Shown here piece by piece: positions 15,815 to 25,664 of a DNA stretch of 60,976 nucleotides. The DNA is taken from positions 1-60,976 of the IMG/VR virus record IMGVR_UViG_3300045999_003786; one strand, given 5' to 3'. The notes under the pieces are model-generated. The model was given only the letters and a program-made list of their open reading frames with translations. It searched no databases and was not told the DNA's origin. The position numbers and the translations under genes were made by a program. Position 1 is the stretch's first letter. Each line of letters begins with the position of its first letter. The DNA comes from a virus.

Positions 15815-16297
15815 ATGTTGAGTTTGATATCAAGTTTGATGGGATTTGCAAGCGCGGGAGTGCCTCGTTTGCTTGACATGTGGCAACAAACGAAAGACCA
15901 GAAGCACGAATTAGCCCTGATGGCGATGCAGCGTGAGCGCGAGGTTGCACTAGCTCGTGAGGGCTTTGTTGCACAAGCTAGAGTGGAAGAGATTCGGACT
16001 GATCAGATTGCAATGCAGACACAAGCGCAAGAGAAACTTGCAATCTGGAAACACGACTCTAAATTAGCAGAAGGGGGGTCAACTTGGGTGATCAACCTTA
16101 GAGCGTCAGTACGACCAGTCGTGACCTATATCTTCGTGGGCCTGCTGGTTGTCGTTGACATTGCCGGTATCTGGTATGCGTATAGCACTGGTGTGGCCTT
16201 TGCTGAAGCGATGTCGCTAGTGTTCTCATCTGAGGAAATGGCCATACTCAGTGCAATCATCTCCTTCCACTTTGGGGGGCGTGCCTTCTCAAAATGA
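15815..16297 (+). CDS. GTA-type three-TM holin
   Basis: The 160-residue product matches the '3TM holin for gene-transfer-agent release' pattern. It has a short hydrophobic start, a charged helix with Gln/Glu repeats (~25-85), the signature VINLRASVRPVVTYIFVGLL, two more membrane spans and an ending FHFGGRAFSK. It would permeabilise the inner membrane to release lysozyme. It overlaps the lysozyme gene by 4 bases (ATGA), a classic holin-lysin arrangement. Confidence 0.82.
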   Translation: MLSLISSLMGFASAGVPRLLDMWQQTKDQKHELALMAMQREREVALAREGFVAQARVEEIRTDQIAMQTQAQEKLAIWKHDSKLAEGGSTWVINLRASVRPVVTYIFVGLLVVVDIAGIWYAYSTGVAFAEAMSLVFSSEEMAILSAIISFHFGGRAFSK

Positions 16298-16779
16298 GCA
16301 TATCTGAGGCTGGCATCCAGCTAATCAAGTCTTTCGAGGGCTGTCATAGAAGCCCTTACCGGTGCCCTGCTGCGCTTTGGACGATAGGGTATGGTCATGT
16401 ACTGTACCCAGACCAAGCAAGGCTCAAAACAGACGAGAGAGCCTCTTATGCACTTAAACCAGAACACAATAGGCTTTGGGATGCTGACGAGATTGATTCG
16501 CTTCTTGAAAAAGATCTATTACGGCATTCTGTCGGAGTACGAAGATTATGTCCTGCTTCTGTTGATCGTCAGTGCAATCATGATGCGCTGGTGAGTTTCA
16601 GCTACAACTGTGGACTTGGGTCATTGCAGTCTTCCACCCTAAGAATGAAGTACAATCGTGAGGACTACGATGGCGCAGCAGATGAGTTCCTGAAGTGGAC
16701 TAAAGCTGGCGGCAAGGTACTCAATGGCTTAGTCAGGCGCAGGGAAGCTGAACGAGCGATGTTCTTGGCCGGGGGCTAA
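16294..16779 (+). CDS. Endolysin, GH24 lysozyme (muramidase)
   Basis: The 161-residue enzyme has the GH24 pattern: LIKSFEG with the catalytic Glu near residue 15, then YRCPAALWTIGYGH, and later SFSYNCGLGSLQSSTLR and a C-terminal RREAERAMFL. It would cleave peptidoglycan at the end of infection. No signal-anchor is obvious, so it should depend on the upstream holin. The ATGA overlap with the holin supports coupled expression. Confidence 0.9.
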   Translation: MSISEAGIQLIKSFEGCHRSPYRCPAALWTIGYGHVLYPDQARLKTDERASYALKPEHNRLWDADEIDSLLEKDLLRHSVGVRRLCPASVDRQCNHDALVSFSYNCGLGSLQSSTLRMKYNREDYDGAADEFLKWTKAGGKVLNGLVRRREAERAMFLAGG

Positions 16780-17463
16780 ATGTATCTTATAAGCAACATT
16801 CCGTACTTTAAGTGCTGGGTACGAAAAGAATTTACCAACGGCCACCAGAACTACCACGGCGAGTACGTCCATGCGCTGGCTGTTGCGGTTACTACGATGC
16901 CGGATAGGTGCTTGTCGTTTCAACTGATCTTCACAGGGTGCGAGGCCGACGACGGTAGCCAGCCGAATGTGCATGGCGGTGCGATGTGGGCAAGAATGCC
17001 GATTACTGCGCTGGTTGGTGACATACCGCTGGAAGAGTGGCCCGAGCGCATGGAAACGCACTTTGTGCAGCCGTGGGACTGCAGCTCCTACCACCACAGC
17101 ATCATCTCCATCGACCGGGCTAAACCGTCCCAGTGGCTGTGCAAGATCGACAATCAGTTCTTCAAGGGCCGCTATCTGTTTACCGTTGACTACGCCGAGA
17201 GCGACGTGGCCGAAGACCCTGCGCAGCACAAGCAGACCCACGTCCTCATCCTGACCGATGCTGGCAAGTGGACCGGAAATATTGTAGCTTTACCAAACAA
17301 CCGGGTGCGTGTCACGAGCCCCGCGTACTGGGTTACGGGTGAAGGCGCACCGGACTTTAAACCCAGCCAGTGGATACACTGTGCAGAGCAGGATGATTCG
17401 TATCTGGACCCTAATGTAACCTTCAACAACTTGTATGCGGAGAACGAAAATGATGAAAGCTAA
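16780..17463 (+). CDS. Conserved phage protein, 227 aa
   Basis: An apparently cytosolic beta-rich protein with blocks YHGEYVHALAVAVTTMPDR and VHGGAMWARMPITALVGDIP, and an acidic C-terminus. I recognise it as a type found between lysis and tail-hub genes of uncultured marine phages, but with no known function. It starts right after the lysozyme stop and overlaps the next gene by 14 bases. A virion role is plausible from position. Confidence 0.55.
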   Translation: MYLISNIPYFKCWVRKEFTNGHQNYHGEYVHALAVAVTTMPDRCLSFQLIFTGCEADDGSQPNVHGGAMWARMPITALVGDIPLEEWPERMETHFVQPWDCSSYHHSIISIDRAKPSQWLCKIDNQFFKGRYLFTVDYAESDVAEDPAQHKQTHVLILTDAGKWTGNIVALPNNRVRVTSPAYWVTGEGAPDFKPSQWIHCAEQDDSYLDPNVTFNNLYAENENDES

Positions 17464-17704
17464 AATGATGAAAGCGGGCGGAATGCCCATGACTACTAAA
17501 GACGGCAAGAAAGTTCCTGCGTTTGCTGCAGATGGCAAAGGCAAGATGGCCGCTGGTGGTATGGCTAAGAAAGGTTACGCAGCTGGTGGTATGGCTACCA
17601 AGGGCGGCGCAGCAGGTGGTGCAGCTGCAGCTAAAAAGCTTGGTGGCAAGGTGCGCGGTGCCGGCATTGCAATCAAAGGTACGCGACCTGCGAAGATGTC
17701 GTAA
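17450..17704 (+). CDS. Gly/Lys/Met-rich low-complexity protein, 84 aa
   Basis: The start at 17450 is preceded by CGGAGAACGAAA; an earlier in-frame ATG lies deeper inside the previous gene. The product is basic, with repeated AAGGMAKKG/AAGGMATKGG units. It resembles the protein at 3060. No hydrophobic segment or enzyme motif is seen. The role is unknown; KGG-type repeats recur in several virion-block proteins here. Confidence 0.6.
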   Translation: MMKAKMMKAGGMPMTTKDGKKVPAFAADGKGKMAAGGMAKKGYAAGGMATKGGAAGGAAAAKKLGGKVRGAGIAIKGTRPAKMS

Positions 17705-17713
17705 AGGGTTTAG

Positions 17714-19579
17714 ATGGCGTACTTTCGACTTAATCTAGCCCCCGGCATCGACAAACAGAACACTGAATACGGTGCCGAGGGCGGCTGGACGAACTGCGAT
17801 AACGTGCGGTTTCGTTATGGCCTGCCCGAGAAAATAGGCGGCTGGATTAATTTTGAAGGTGTCGAAGTCTATCTGGTGGGCATGGTCAGTGAGGTGTTCA
17901 CTTGGACCAGCCTGTCCGGTATTCCTCACGTCATCGTGGGTACGACTCGCAAGTTATACGTGTGGGCTAACGGCGCGTGGAGCGACATTACTCCGATCCG
18001 TGAAACCACAGCCGCTGGCGCAGTGACCTTTGCCGCCGTTACCGGATCTGCCACGCTCACCGTCTCCGACAGCAGCCACGGCGCAATCGTGGGTGATTTT
18101 GTCACCTTCTCAGGTGCTACCAGTCTTGGCGGCAATATCACTGCTGCCATCCTCAACGCTCAGTACGAAGTAACCTCCGTTGTTAACGCAAACAGCTACA
18201 CGATCACTGCCCCTGTCGCGGCCAATTCCTCGGACTCGGCTAACGGCGGTGCGAGTGTCGTGGGTGCCTACCAGATCAACATTGGCTCTGACGTGGACTT
18301 CTTCGACTTCGGCTGGGGCGTCGGAACGTGGGGCTTGAGCACATGGGGCACACCACGAACCTCGAGCACGGGTGTGGCACTGACCTCACGCGTGTGGCAG
18401 TTCGACAACTTCGGCGAAGACGCCATCTGTCAGCTGGTTAACGGTCAGACGTTCCTGTGGGACTTGAGTGCCGGTGTCGCGACCCGTGCGACCGTGCTCT
18501 CCGGTGCCCCTACCAAAAGCACCTATGCTCTGGTCTCCACGCCGGATCGGCATCTTGTCTGCTTTGGTACAGAGACCTCGATAGGCTCGCCCTCAACGCA
18601 AGATCCCATGTTTGTGCGATTCTCCAATCAAGAGGAGATCACGCAGTTTGTCGAGAGCGCGACGAACACGGCTGGCGGCCAACGGCTCACGGACGGTAAC
18701 CGTATCGTTACGGCGATCAGATCGCGCGGTCAGATTCTAATCTTTACCGACACGGCGCTTCACGGGCAGCAGTTCATTGGGCCACCCTTCACCTTCGGCT
18801 TCCAGCAGCTGGGCGCCAACTGCGGGTGCATCGGCCCTCACGCTGCGGTGGACGTGAATGGTCTTGCCTTCTGGATGGGCACCGAGGCTTTCTACATCTT
18901 CGACGGTACGGTCAAAAAGCTCCCCTGCACCGTGCAGGATTACGTCTTTAAAGACCTCAATCAAGTGCAGAAGACCAAGGTCCACGTTGGCCTGAACAGC
19001 CAGTTCAACGAGGTAACGTGGTGGTACTGCTCGATCACCAGCGACTTTATTGATCGCTGCGTGACGTACAACTACCTCGAAAACACATGGGCAATCGGCA
19101 CGATGGCACGCACGTCGTGGGTAGATCTGAGCGCGTTCCCCAAGCCGCTGGGCGCGAAGTATGAGCCTGACGCAACCGACGCTACTATCAGCACGATCTA
19201 CGGCCTGACCGCTGGGCGGGCGTTGATCTATCAACAGGAGACCGGCACAGACGACGTGAATCTGCCGCTGGAGTCGCTACTGACCTCTGGCTATTTTGAC
19301 ATCGGCGACGGGGACAACATGCTGTTGATGTCGCGCTTTATCCCCGACTTTAAAAACCAAGTGGGGGATCTGACAATCAGGCTTCTGCTGCGTGCATTCC
19401 CGCAGGCACTGGCAAGCCCCAGCTCTCTTGATCCGTACATCATCACGCCAACGACCACCAAAGTGGACACCCGTGCGCGTGGCCGACAGATCTCGATTAC
19501 AATTGAGAACGACGAGCTGGGGGCCACATGGCGCTACGGTACGCTGCGTGTTGACCTGCAACCGGACGGTTTGCGATGA
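17714..19579 (+). CDS. Tail hub / DNA-stabilisation protein (P22 gp10-like)
   Basis: This 621-residue protein starts RLNLAPGIDKQNTEYGAEGG, then WTNCDNVRFRYGLPEKIGGW, the pattern of the P22 gp10-like 'phage stabilisation' family. It is rich in Trp/Gly strands and has repeated GWGVGTWGLSTWG-type blocks, consistent with a propeller-like hub. Such proteins cap the connector to retain packaged DNA and support tail spikes. Length is in the range of larger family members. The gene overlaps the next by 4 bases. Confidence 0.78.
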   Translation: MAYFRLNLAPGIDKQNTEYGAEGGWTNCDNVRFRYGLPEKIGGWINFEGVEVYLVGMVSEVFTWTSLSGIPHVIVGTTRKLYVWANGAWSDITPIRETTAAGAVTFAAVTGSATLTVSDSSHGAIVGDFVTFSGATSLGGNITAAILNAQYEVTSVVNANSYTITAPVAANSSDSANGGASVVGAYQINIGSDVDFFDFGWGVGTWGLSTWGTPRTSSTGVALTSRVWQFDNFGEDAICQLVNGQTFLWDLSAGVATRATVLSGAPTKSTYALVSTPDRHLVCFGTETSIGSPSTQDPMFVRFSNQEEITQFVESATNTAGGQRLTDGNRIVTAIRSRGQILIFTDTALHGQQFIGPPFTFGFQQLGANCGCIGPHAAVDVNGLAFWMGTEAFYIFDGTVKKLPCTVQDYVFKDLNQVQKTKVHVGLNSQFNEVTWWYCSITSDFIDRCVTYNYLENTWAIGTMARTSWVDLSAFPKPLGAKYEPDATDATISTIYGLTAGRALIYQQETGTDDVNLPLESLLTSGYFDIGDGDNMLLMSRFIPDFKNQVGDLTIRLLLRAFPQALASPSSLDPYIITPTTTKVDTRARGRQISITIENDELGATWRYGTLRVDLQPDGLR

Positions 19580-20286
19580 GTAAGATCACCAGCGTCCGTC
19601 TGCCCAACGCCTCGGCAGAGTACACGCCGGAGCAGTTCAACCAACTGGTGCGCTCGCTTGAGCAGATTATTCTGCAGCTGAACACAACCTACACCCCGAT
19701 CACCAGCGAGAACATTGCCGGTGCAGCAACGTGGATGAGCGCGGGCAGCGGAGCGGGCGGCGGGTTTGCTGGTGGAATACGCGGGTTTCAGTTATCCAAC
19801 GGCATGCTGCAGCCCCATGCAATGCTGCTGTCCGACGTTGATCAGACAAGCGCCGGCATCACCAGCGAGAATCTGCTCACCTATAACACTGTCGCGTTGA
19901 CCAACGGCATTCGTGTGGTGGATAACACCAAGATATACGTGCCCTGCAGCGGCCAGTACTTGGTGACCTTTACTCTGCAGATGACCAACCGCAGTAACTC
20001 TGCAGCAGAGCTTGAGATTTGGGCCAAGGACACTGGGGTAAACTACCCACTCAGTAATACCAGATTTGATATACCGGCAAGAAAAAGCGGCTCCATCTGG
20101 GCGCACATCGTTCCGGCAATTACGGGGATTTTCACGGTCACCGACCCAGCGGTTAACTATCTGGAGATCGCGTGGTGGTCTGACAATGCAGACGTGTATA
20201 TTGAGCATTACGCTGCCGGCACAAGCCCCACACGGCCAGCGATACCGTCTGTGATCCTCACCATCAACTTTGTGTCAGCCGGGTAA
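19576..20286 (+). CDS. Virion protein, C1q/jelly-roll-like, 236 aa
   Basis: An N-terminal helix (EQFNQLVRSLEQIILQLNTTY) precedes a beta-rich domain with YVPCSGQYLVTFTLQM and a later ARKSGSIWAHIVPA block, similar in style to trimeric C1q/TNF-like domains in phage tail proteins. It overlaps the gp10-like gene (ATGA) and so is probably a hub-associated tail protein or needle. The fold assignment is tentative. Confidence 0.58.
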   Translation: MSKITSVRLPNASAEYTPEQFNQLVRSLEQIILQLNTTYTPITSENIAGAATWMSAGSGAGGGFAGGIRGFQLSNGMLQPHAMLLSDVDQTSAGITSENLLTYNTVALTNGIRVVDNTKIYVPCSGQYLVTFTLQMTNRSNSAAELEIWAKDTGVNYPLSNTRFDIPARKSGSIWAHIVPAITGIFTVTDPAVNYLEIAWWSDNADVYIEHYAAGTSPTRPAIPSVILTINFVSAG

Positions 20287-20291
20287 TCAGC

Positions 20292-20624
20292 ATGTCCAAC
20301 AAGTACCTTAGAAAGCCACTTATACCCGACGCGACGACAGAAACGATCATTTACACGGTGCCAGCGGCCAATACGGCAGTGCTGTCATCGCTGCGAGTGA
20401 CCAACGGTAACGCCGCAGTTGCAGCGATTTCAGTCAACCTGTACCCGGCTGGAGGCGCCACGGCACACCGGCTCCTGAAGACCTATCAGCTGCCCACGAA
20501 TCAGACGATGGACGTGTTCAGCGGCGTCCCCTGTATCCTAGAAGCTACAGACGTGCTCAAGGTGCTATCGAGCGTGGCGACGGTGACGTTTGTGCTGTCG
20601 TATCTGGAAACGGATCGGTCGTAG
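20292..20624 (+). CDS. Small virion protein, 110 aa
   Basis: A small beta-rich protein: YTVPAANTAVLSSLRVTNGN followed by AISVNLYPAGG and C-terminal hydrophobic strands. Similar short proteins sit beside tail hub genes in marine phages. It is close in length and composition to the protein at 2033. It ends a transcription block followed by two hairpins. Confidence 0.58.
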   Translation: MSNKYLRKPLIPDATTETIIYTVPAANTAVLSSLRVTNGNAAVAAISVNLYPAGGATAHRLLKTYQLPTNQTMDVFSGVPCILEATDVLKVLSSVATVTFVLSYLETDRS

Positions 20625-20631
20625 CAATGGA

Positions 20632-20661
20632 CAACGAAGGCGTCTTCGTTGATAATTTTAG
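20632..20661 (+). terminator. Hairpin after small virion gene
   Basis: A perfect 8-bp stem CAACGAAG/CTTCGTTG closes on a 4-base loop (20632-20651) and is followed by ATAATTTTA. It lies 8 bases after a stop codon and is probably a weak intrinsic terminator. Confidence 0.5.
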
Positions 20662-20686
20662 GTATTCTCGCGACCTTCCCCGGCGC

Positions 20687-20713
20687 GCGGCCCTATGCGG
20701 CCTTTTCTCTTTT
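20687..20713 (+). terminator. GC-rich element with T run
   Basis: GCGGCC occurs twice (20687-20692, 20697-20702) around CTAT; GGCC can pair with GGCC. TTTTCTCTTTT follows immediately. It may be a second, short-stem terminator or a processing site in the gap before 20728. Confidence 0.35.
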
Positions 20714-20727
20714 ACAGGATTGGTGCT

Positions 20728-22839
20728 ATGGCTATGTCTATGTCTGAAGATATGCAAGGGATCATGTCCCTTCCGGATCAGTCCGCTATGGAGCAGGCTG
20801 CTGCGCCTACTGCAGAGCAAAGCGCGGCGGTTGAGCAAATGCGCTCCCAATTGTCCCCCCGCGAAGTCAATACAGAGATGCTGGGCGCAGCCGAAGAAGC
20901 TGATCCTGCCACTGTCGCTGAGTTCAGAGCGGAACTACAAGGGCTTGAGTTGCCTCCCGAAGTGCTGGATATGCTCAACACGATGGTTGAGGAAATTCTT
21001 GATGCGCCGCAGGACTACGAGTCCATCCGCGCCAAGTACATGGCCCAAGGTCTTGAGGACCTGCTCCCCCCTGAGTTCGATGCCACCTTCTTCGGTGCGC
21101 TCAACATGGCTATCGACCAGATCCGTGGGGCGAGCCCTGCTCCGATGGGCCTAGAGGGTTTTGCACAGGGTGGCATTGCGTCTCTAGGCCGTAACGGCGA
21201 CACGATGCTGGCCCATATCACGCCGCAAGAGGCGGCCCTGCTACGCAGCAGAGGCGGCAGCGGATCAATAAACCCGCGCACAGGATTACCAGAGTTCTTC
21301 TCCCTGAAGGGTGCTTTCAAAAAAATCGGTAGAGCCGTTAAAAAATTCGCCAGTAGTACTGTTGGCAAAATCGTTATCGGCGCTGCGTTGTTCATGGTTG
21401 CCGGTCCTGCTGCAGCTTCCATGCTGAACATAACTGCGCCAGCAGCAGTTTCTGCTGTCAGCGGCTTTGTCGCTGGGGCGGGTGGCAACCTCCTCGCCGG
21501 TGGAAACTTGAAAGACTCGCTGAAGATGGGAGTAAAGGGTGCGTTGACCGCAGGGGCGCTGACTGGTATTACGCAGGGCGCGTCTGCGTTTAAAGCCCCA
21601 CCTGCTGGCACTGGGCCGCAGGTAGTCACTTCTCAGCCCTCGTTTGATGCGGCGGACGCTACACGTCCTATGCAGACCCCTGCCCCAAGCAGTCCTATGG
21701 GGGCTTCCGTTGCTGGACCCCAGCCCACCCCGATAGTCGCTGCTTTTGACCCTTTAAAGCAGGGTCTTGGCTCTACCACCATTCCACAGACCGATTTCCG
21801 GTTCTACCAAGATGCAGGCATGAGCGCAGCAGGCACGGGCGCAGCGGCACCAAGCAGCGGAGTTCTTAACCTAAACACTGCTTATGGAGACGCACGTCCC
21901 GGATTCAAAGTAGGCAACATATCTGCTCCGGTATATCGACCGACCGGAACCCCGATGATGGCTGGTGGTTTTGATCCGAGCCAAGCGGCTAGGTTGCAGG
22001 CAGCACCCCCAGTGGGGGCGGCGCCAAGTGGCGGCATTATGAACTTGGGGAAACCGGGTCCACAATCGTCAAATCAATTTAGAATTAATCTTCCTACTGC
22101 CCAAAGTCTTCCCGATTCGATGAGCCTGCCTTCTCCGGAACCCAGAGGCTTCTTTGGAAACATCAAAGGGGCATTAACACCCGGTGACGACGGCATTGGC
22201 TTTAAAGAAGGGCTTAAAGAGGCTTATTTCCCGTCTAACACTGCGATGTCGCGCGCTGACGCGCTGGCTCAGATTTCGGCTGAGCGCGGCATACCCTTGG
22301 AGCAGCTGCAGTCGCTCCCAACAAACACTATTGGTGGTCAAGAAGTCGCAGCACGGCTAGCAGAGCTCACCAAAACCCCTAACATGTTCAGACAGTTAGC
22401 TCCCCTCGCCATAACCGGCCTTGGGATCGCGGCACTGGGTGGCGGTTTTGAAGAAGAAGAGGTCAAGCCGCCAGAGGGCTTTGAAGATTTCATGTCTGGC
22501 ACTGCTGGGCAGCGGCTGCTGGAGAAAGATCCGAGCTACAATATAAACTACGGCGGGGTTAACACAGTAGCAACTGCGCCGCAGTACAGCCCCTATGTGT
22601 TCACGCCTCCGCGAGCCGCTGCCAAGGGCGGCAGCATGGACAAGCAGTTCCCCCGCAAAACAGGTCCCATCAACGGCCCCGGCACCGGCACCAGTGACGA
22701 CATCCCAGCGATGCTATCGGACGGCGAGTTCGTATTTACTGCCAAGGCCGTGCGCGGCATGGGCAACGGCTCTCGACGAGCAGGAGCGAAAAAAATGTAT
22801 GCTCTCATGAGAAAGTTGGAGGGTCGAAAAAATGGCTGA
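20728..22839 (+). CDS. Large virion/ejection-type protein, 703 aa
   Basis: The start at 20728 has AGGA 9 bases upstream; upstream in-frame ATGs are unlikely because they lie inside the hairpin region. The protein is Ala/Pro/Gly-rich. An amphipathic/hydrophobic stretch lies near residues 190-285 (KKIGRAVKKFASSTVGKIV and following Ala/Gly repeats), consistent with membrane contact. The C-terminus carries GTGTSDDIPAMLSDGEFVFT, a block I know from uncharacterised proteins of marine phages. It begins a run of four large genes likely encoding internal virion or ejection proteins. Function is inferred from position and composition. Confidence 0.6.
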   Translation: MAMSMSEDMQGIMSLPDQSAMEQAAAPTAEQSAAVEQMRSQLSPREVNTEMLGAAEEADPATVAEFRAELQGLELPPEVLDMLNTMVEEILDAPQDYESIRAKYMAQGLEDLLPPEFDATFFGALNMAIDQIRGASPAPMGLEGFAQGGIASLGRNGDTMLAHITPQEAALLRSRGGSGSINPRTGLPEFFSLKGAFKKIGRAVKKFASSTVGKIVIGAALFMVAGPAAASMLNITAPAAVSAVSGFVAGAGGNLLAGGNLKDSLKMGVKGALTAGALTGITQGASAFKAPPAGTGPQVVTSQPSFDAADATRPMQTPAPSSPMGASVAGPQPTPIVAAFDPLKQGLGSTTIPQTDFRFYQDAGMSAAGTGAAAPSSGVLNLNTAYGDARPGFKVGNISAPVYRPTGTPMMAGGFDPSQAARLQAAPPVGAAPSGGIMNLGKPGPQSSNQFRINLPTAQSLPDSMSLPSPEPRGFFGNIKGALTPGDDGIGFKEGLKEAYFPSNTAMSRADALAQISAERGIPLEQLQSLPTNTIGGQEVAARLAELTKTPNMFRQLAPLAITGLGIAALGGGFEEEEVKPPEGFEDFMSGTAGQRLLEKDPSYNINYGGVNTVATAPQYSPYVFTPPRAAAKGGSMDKQFPRKTGPINGPGTGTSDDIPAMLSDGEFVFTAKAVRGMGNGSRRAGAKKMYALMRKLEGRKNG

Positions 22840-23962
22840 TCAAACCTATGTAACCCAGATACAGGCGGAATCGCCGGCCATTGAAGCACGAAAGATTGCT
22901 TTGATGAACGAGGCAAAGCGTTTGTATGAGCAGCCGTTCAGTTTGCCGGCAATTGAAGCGGCGGGTCTGTCCGTCGGTGAGCAGCAGGCGATGGATCTGG
23001 CGCGTCAGGGCATCGGTTCGTTCGAGCCCTACATCCAAGCTGGCGCACAGGGCCTCACCCAAGGCATGGACCTCACGCAGCGCGGCGCGCTGGCGGCGGG
23101 GTCTGTCCAAACCGCGCCTCAGTTCCAAAGTGCGCAGGACATGCTGGGCCGAGCAGTGCCGGTCATCGGTCAGGGGATCGGTGGAATTCTCGGGTCTGCG
23201 CAAGCCTATGATCCGGGTTCTGCGCAGGCTTACATGAACCCCTATCAGAAGGAGGTGACGCTGCAGGGGCTGCAGGAGATGCGCCGGCAGGCAGATATCG
23301 CCCGTCAGGGTCAGGCTGCTCAGGCCGTGGGCGCAGGAGCTTTTGGGGGCACCCGTGAAGGTGTTCAGCGCTCCGAGTTTGAGCGCAACGTGCAGGATCA
23401 GATGCAGCAGCGCATCATGCAGGACTACGCTCAGAACTACCTACAGGCACAGCAAGCCGCGATGCAGGGCTTTGAGTCTCAGCAGGGGCGGCAGTTGGCC
23501 GGCGGGCAGGCGCTGGGTCAGGCAGGTATGCAGTTTGCCAATCTGGGGCAAGGGATCGGTGGGCTGACTGCTCAACAGGCCGGCATTGACCTGTCCAAGG
23601 CTCAGGCACTGGGGTCTCTCGGTGGTCAGATGGGCGGATTAGGCGTGCAGTACGGCGCGCTGGGCGAGGCCACTCAACAGCTTGGTTCAGCCGATGTTGG
23701 CATGCTCGCAGGATTGGGTGGCCTAGAGCGTCAGGTCGAACAGTCGCAGCTTGATGCGATGCGGGGCACACAGATGCAAGAGCTCATGGACCCCTATCAG
23801 CGACTAGGCTTTATGAGTGACATCTACCGTGGCGCACCGACAACTCAAATGTCCATGACTTCGCAGACGGCCCCCTCGGCAAGCCCACTGCAGACCGCAG
23901 CAGGGCTAGGTATAGCCGGTTTGTCCACAGCCGCAGCTGGAAAAACAGCAGGACTCTTCTAA
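22832..23962 (+). CDS. Gln/Gly-rich internal virion protein, 376 aa
   Basis: The protein is rich in Gln, Ala, Gly and Met, with extended helical, coiled-coil-like segments (EMRRQADIARQGQAAQAVGA) and repeated GxLGGQMGGLG-type turns. It overlaps the upstream gene by 8 bases. Its order after a large Ala-rich protein and before two more such proteins resembles ejection-protein clusters of podoviruses. No enzyme motif is seen. Confidence 0.58.
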   Translation: MADQTYVTQIQAESPAIEARKIALMNEAKRLYEQPFSLPAIEAAGLSVGEQQAMDLARQGIGSFEPYIQAGAQGLTQGMDLTQRGALAAGSVQTAPQFQSAQDMLGRAVPVIGQGIGGILGSAQAYDPGSAQAYMNPYQKEVTLQGLQEMRRQADIARQGQAAQAVGAGAFGGTREGVQRSEFERNVQDQMQQRIMQDYAQNYLQAQQAAMQGFESQQGRQLAGGQALGQAGMQFANLGQGIGGLTAQQAGIDLSKAQALGSLGGQMGGLGVQYGALGEATQQLGSADVGMLAGLGGLERQVEQSQLDAMRGTQMQELMDPYQRLGFMSDIYRGAPTTQMSMTSQTAPSASPLQTAAGLGIAGLSTAAAGKTAGLF

Positions 23963-23972
23963 GGTGATTAAG

Positions 23973-25664
23973 ATGGCAAAAGAGAAAATGCAGATGGTCG
24001 ATGACGACGAGATCGAGAACGTCGGCATCATGTCCGGATTCTTGGACGACATCGACGAGCTGATGGAAGAGATCGAGAAAGAGGGACAGGTCGAAGAGGG
24101 TGACGATGCCGACATGGCGCGAATCCTTGACCGGCGCCCAGACTCGCCTGAGATCCTGATGAACAACTTGCGCGGTGACTACCGCTCTATCGATGCCCGC
24201 CGAGAAGAGCTGGCGGACAGGGTTGGCTACAACGCAGCCCAGCAGACCCCCGACGAAGTGCTGGCAATGCTGCAGCCTGTTTTTGCACAGCAGGGCATTG
24301 CTGCACTGCCGATGGGCGGCGCTGATGTTGGCGCGCTGCCGATGGATGCGATGACGGGTATGCAGCCCTCAGCCGGTGGTCAGCAGATGATGCCTCCAGA
24401 GATGATGGGCATGCCGCCAGAGGGCATCGCCTCGCTCCCGGCTGAGATGCCTATGCAGATGGCGCGCGGTGGGGTGGTCCAACGTTTTCAGCTAGGTAGC
24501 GGCCCAGCGGGCGTTACCAGAGCATCTTCGCCGCTGGATGACTTTTTAGCTCTACGAGGTCAGTCTCCGGAAGATACGATGGCCCGGACCCGCGAGCTGA
24601 CTCCAGAATATCAGCAGCTGCTGGGTCTCTCGGACAATCGCTCGAATCAGTCACAGATGCTGTTTGATATCGCTCAGGCGGCTCTTGGCTACGCGGCCAA
24701 CGTCGGGCCGGACGGACAGCCGCTGCGGGGCTCAGGAGCTGCTCGGCTGGCTGGTGCCACGCGGGCATTACCCGCACAGCTTGGCGCGCGTGCCGCCGCC
24801 ATGAAGGATGACGAGACGCGAGCTCGTCTGGCAGCACTGCAGCAGGCTCAGTCCGAGAGAGAGGCTATTCTGGCGTCCAATACAGCCCTGTCTGCTGATC
24901 AGCGCGCGATCTTGTTGGCGCGTGAGGCGCAGGCAAATGAGCTGGCGAATAGGGCTAAGTTCCGGATGGCTACGCCTGAGGAATTGGCGGAGCTTGGAGC
25001 CCCCCCAGAGTCCATTGTTCAGGTCGATGAGACGACCGGAAAGTTTGATATAACGCGCCCGAATCCGGCGACCAATATCAATGTCGGCGGTGGCAAGCTG
25101 AGCGACGTTTTGAGCACCAATGCAGCCAACCAGCTCGATGCATCCTACACGCAAGCCACTGCTGCATTGGGCACGCTTAACACGGTGAATAACGTCCGTC
25201 CTTTGCTGGAACAAGAGTTGTTTAATGGTCCGCTCAGCTCGGCGGCAATGGTAGTGTCCAGACTAGGCCAGTCCCTCGGGGTTGGCGGGGAAAACAGTCA
25301 GGAGATGTTGCAAAACACGGTTATGGCAATGCAGGGTCTTGCAGAGTTCGAGCTTCTGGCTGCGCAGGCTATGCGTGGACAAGGCGCTATTACTGAAAAC
25401 GAACGCGCACTGATTCGCAGAGCATCTGCTGGTGATCTTGGAACGATGACACAAGGCGAAGTTAAAGAACTGATGGGTGCGCTCGAAAAGACGGCAAAAT
25501 ATCGCATTCAGTCGCACGAAAACAGGCTTGCTCAATATCAAAGCGTGCTCAAAGACGACCCTGCCTCAACGCAACTCTTGGGGCTTTATCAGCTTGGCAA
25601 TGCGCCAACCATGCCAGCGCCGACCGTTATCAGCCTTGACTCGCAGGGGAACCGTATCCAATGA
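23973..25664 (+). CDS. Internal virion/ejection-type protein, 563 aa
   Basis: The ATG at 23973 has AAGG 8 bases upstream; a GTG 9 bases earlier is less likely. The N-terminus is very acidic (DDIDELMEEIEKEG). The middle has Met/Pro/Gly-rich stretches (QMMPPEMMGMPPEGIASLP). The C-terminal half is helical. It overlaps the next gene by 4 bases (ATGA). It is probably part of an ejectosome-like set with its neighbours. No catalytic motif is visible. Confidence 0.58.
   Translation: MAKEKMQMVDDDEIENVGIMSGFLDDIDELMEEIEKEGQVEEGDDADMARILDRRPDSPEILMNNLRGDYRSIDARREELADRVGYNAAQQTPDEVLAMLQPVFAQQGIAALPMGGADVGALPMDAMTGMQPSAGGQQMMPPEMMGMPPEGIASLPAEMPMQMARGGVVQRFQLGSGPAGVTRASSPLDDFLALRGQSPEDTMARTRELTPEYQQLLGLSDNRSNQSQMLFDIAQAALGYAANVGPDGQPLRGSGAARLAGATRALPAQLGARAAAMKDDETRARLAALQQAQSEREAILASNTALSADQRAILLAREAQANELANRAKFRMATPEELAELGAPPESIVQVDETTGKFDITRPNPATNINVGGGKLSDVLSTNAANQLDASYTQATAALGTLNTVNNVRPLLEQELFNGPLSSAAMVVSRLGQSLGVGGENSQEMLQNTVMAMQGLAEFELLAAQAMRGQGAITENERALIRRASAGDLGTMTQGEVKELMGALEKTAKYRIQSHENRLAQYQSVLKDDPASTQLLGLYQLGNAPTMPAPTVISLDSQGNRIQ

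Noticed and set aside
20627-21154. 175-codon frame overlapping the start of the 703-aa gene
   Set aside because: It runs through the two hairpins and the real start; Arg/Ser/Trp-rich shadow composition.
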